Source: Paludibacteraceae bacterium (GTDB taxonomy: Bacteria; Bacteroidota; Bacteroidia; Bacteroidales; Paludibacteraceae). Taken from it: 7,055 nucleotides of DNA. The stretch lies in the NCBI GenBank assembly GCA_947445425.1, contig CANFFA010000122.1, positions 1-7,055 on the forward strand, given 5' to 3'. Position 1 is the first letter of the stretch. The number at the start of each line of letters is the position of its first letter. Under the pieces are notes generated by a model. It had not been told where the DNA came from and did not search any database. It saw nothing but the letters and a program-made list of their open reading frames with translations. Shown here piece after piece: positions 5,928-7,055 of this stretch. Position numbers and translations under genes: made by a program.

Positions 5928-6189
5928 GTTAATTCAGTTTTTTTAGAGGCAAGTTGAGTGTTCTAATCTAGCTTGATTTTACTTGCAATTCGTTTAGTTC
6001 GTTAAAAAATTTGCAGATTTGGCTTTCATTTAGTTCCTTTGCAAAGCATTAAAGAATTGCTACAAAAATAACAAAAAAAGCTGACTGTTTATCAGTAGAT
6101 TCTTATCTTTCGGTAAATTTTAGACTTTTGACTTTTACACAAGATTTTTTACAAATTCGCTTTTGAATTATAGTTTATACTTTCAACTT
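5928..6189. other. Divergent pdxJ / NAD kinase spacer
   Basis: This 262-bp A/T-rich region must hold the promoters of both flanking genes. I see one candidate for pdxJ (listed separately) and a 10-bp palindrome CTTTGCAAAG at 6037-6046 just downstream of it. No convincing TTTG / TAnnTTTG pair faces the NAD kinase gene; TATCTTTC at 6104-6111 is the nearest partial match. No small ORF, tRNA or recognisable riboswitch is visible. Confidence 0.6.
6063..6070 (-). promoter_or_regulatory. Candidate -7 element for pdxJ
   Basis: On the minus strand this reads TATTTTTG, an exact fit to TAnnTTTG. It would start transcription about 130 nt upstream of the pdxJ ATG. No TTTG is found at the usual -33 spacing, so the call rests on the -7 match alone in A/T-rich DNA. 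Confidence 0.33.
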
Positions 6190-7055
6190 ATGAGAATCGC
6201 CATTTTTGGGAATACATTTAGAAAAGAAATTTTATCGCACATCAATGTCTTGTTAGAATATTCAAAGAATAAAGACATTAAACTCTTGTTAGACAAAATG
6301 CTATATGATTCTCTACAAGGGAACGAAGCTTGTGATTTAAGTCATGTTGATATGATTTCGAATGACTCTTTTGAATCCGATTTAGCTTTAAGCATTGGTG
6401 GGGATGGAACCTTTTTGAATACTGCTGCGCGTATTGGAAGCAAGGGGATTCCAATTTTAGGTATAAATACTGGTCGATTGGGGTTTTTAGCGGATGTCCC
6501 ACGGGAAAATATTCTACCGGCATTGGATGCCATTTTGAATAATAATTTCAGTACCGAAGATCGGACACTTCTAAAGATTGAGACCTCCGATGGGACGATC
6601 TTAGATTATCCCTATGCATTAAATGAAATCTGCATTCTTAAGCAAGATAGTTCCTCCATGTTAAGTATCAATACCAGTATAAATGGTGAAATGGTACATA
6701 CCTATCAGGCTGATGGTCTGATAATTTCTACCCCAACAGGTTCTACCGCCTACTCCATGAGTGTGGGTGGACCTTTGGTAGTGCCTCAAGCACAGAATTT
6801 TATTTTATCTCCCATTGCATCACACAGTTTAAATGTTCGCCCACTGATTATTCCTGATTCATGGACAATAGACTTAGAGGTGCACAGTCGTAATCAGTGC
6901 TTTTTGGTGGCATTGGATGGCGGATCAAAAGTATTAGAGCAGACTACAAAGTTAAAAATTTCAAAGGCCGACTTCACCATAAAAGTTGTTAAGCAATTGA
7001 ATCACACTTTCTTTGATAGCCTTAAAAGCAAATTGATGTGGGGAGTCGACAAAAG
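6190..7055 (+). CDS. nadK: NAD kinase, last few codons beyond window edge
   Basis: The enzyme phosphorylates NAD+ to NADP+ with ATP, the only known route to NADP, in the cytosol. The frame is open from the ATG at 6190 to the right edge: 288 codons plus two bases. Conserved blocks appear in order: MRIAIFGN (start), SIGGDGTFLNTAARI at 68-82 with the catalytic Asp D72, GINTGRLGFLAD at 91-102, the NE pair N145/E146, YQADGLIISTPTGSTAYSMS at 172-191, and the GGP at 193-195. The fragment ends in KLMWGVDK, where I recall Bacteroidota NAD kinases finishing within a few residues, so it is nearly complete. The ATG is preferred over a TTG at 6163 because MRIAIFGN is the family's first strand. No Shine-Dalgarno sequence precedes it, only A/T-rich DNA. 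It is divergent from pdxJ. Confidence 0.97.
   Translation, partial: MRIAIFGNTFRKEILSHINVLLEYSKNKDIKLLLDKMLYDSLQGNEACDLSHVDMISNDSFESDLALSIGGDGTFLNTAARIGSKGIPILGINTGRLGFLADVPRENILPALDAILNNNFSTEDRTLLKIETSDGTILDYPYALNEICILKQDSSSMLSINTSINGEMVHTYQADGLIISTPTGSTAYSMSVGGPLVVPQAQNFILSPIASHSLNVRPLIIPDSWTIDLEVHSRNQCFLVALDGGSKVLEQTTKLKISKADFTIKVVKQLNHTFFDSLKSKLMWGVDK

Noticed and set aside
6037..6046. Palindrome CTTTGCAAAG as an operator
   Set aside because: A 10-bp perfect palindrome in A/T-rich DNA can arise by chance and no second copy is seen. It is noted in the spacer entry but not called as a binding site.
5928..6189. Possible riboswitch or leader RNA before pdxJ or nadK
   Set aside because: I could trace no conserved riboswitch core or strong set of stems; the region is simply A/T rich.
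6278..6533. Two overlapping minus-strand frames in the NAD kinase gene
   Set aside because: They lie opposite the GGDG and NTGRLGF blocks of NAD kinase and have no independent support.

Overview
This window looks like an ordinary chromosomal housekeeping stretch from a member of the Bacteroidota, with low GC content and A/T-rich intergenic DNA. Four things point there. The HU gene is preceded by a promoter of the Bacteroidota type (TTG, 19 nt, then TATATTTG, close to TTTG / TAnnTTTG). Starts lack Shine-Dalgarno sequences and are preceded by A/T-rich DNA. The TonB-type protein has the N-terminal and C-terminal features I associate with this phylum. The spacers carry short degenerate tandem repeats that I recall from Bacteroidota genomes. 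I cannot name the order or genus.

Layout, left to right. At 1-2178 (minus) is most of a prolyl-oligopeptidase-fold serine peptidase of the S9D glutamyl endopeptidase type; its C-terminus lies beyond the left edge. A perfect 15-bp hairpin separates it from a rhomboid intramembrane protease at 2288-2995 (minus). Divergent from the rhomboid gene is an HU-type nucleoid protein at 3264-3536 (plus) with a clear promoter. It converges on a DJ-1/PfpI family gene at 3616-4158 (minus), and a perfect 19-bp hairpin with A and T tracts between them should terminate both. Upstream of DJ-1 on the minus strand are a TonB-type energy transducer (4241-5110, GTG start) and pdxJ (5208-5927). Divergent from pdxJ is the NAD kinase gene (6190 to the right edge, plus), which lacks only its last few codons.

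Functionally these are mostly independent core genes. Two deal with cofactors: pyridoxine 5'-phosphate synthesis and NADP supply. One would transmit proton-motive force to outer-membrane transporters. Two are proteases, one organises DNA, and one belongs to a family of stress or deglycase-like proteins. pdxJ, tonB and the DJ-1 gene lie on one strand with gaps of 97 and 82 bp, so they may be partly co-transcribed. Each of those gaps holds a different short degenerate tandem repeat (period 7 and period 8).

I do not see a new multigene system here: no mobile element, CRISPR array, tRNA, rRNA or defence island. The points most worth a second look are the two intergenic repeats, a TonB gene directly after pdxJ with no exbB or exbD beside it, the TolA-like charged linker of that TonB protein, and the lack of a signal peptide on the S9D peptidase. 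No gene-free stretch exceeds 300 bases; the longest are 2996-3263 and 5928-6189.
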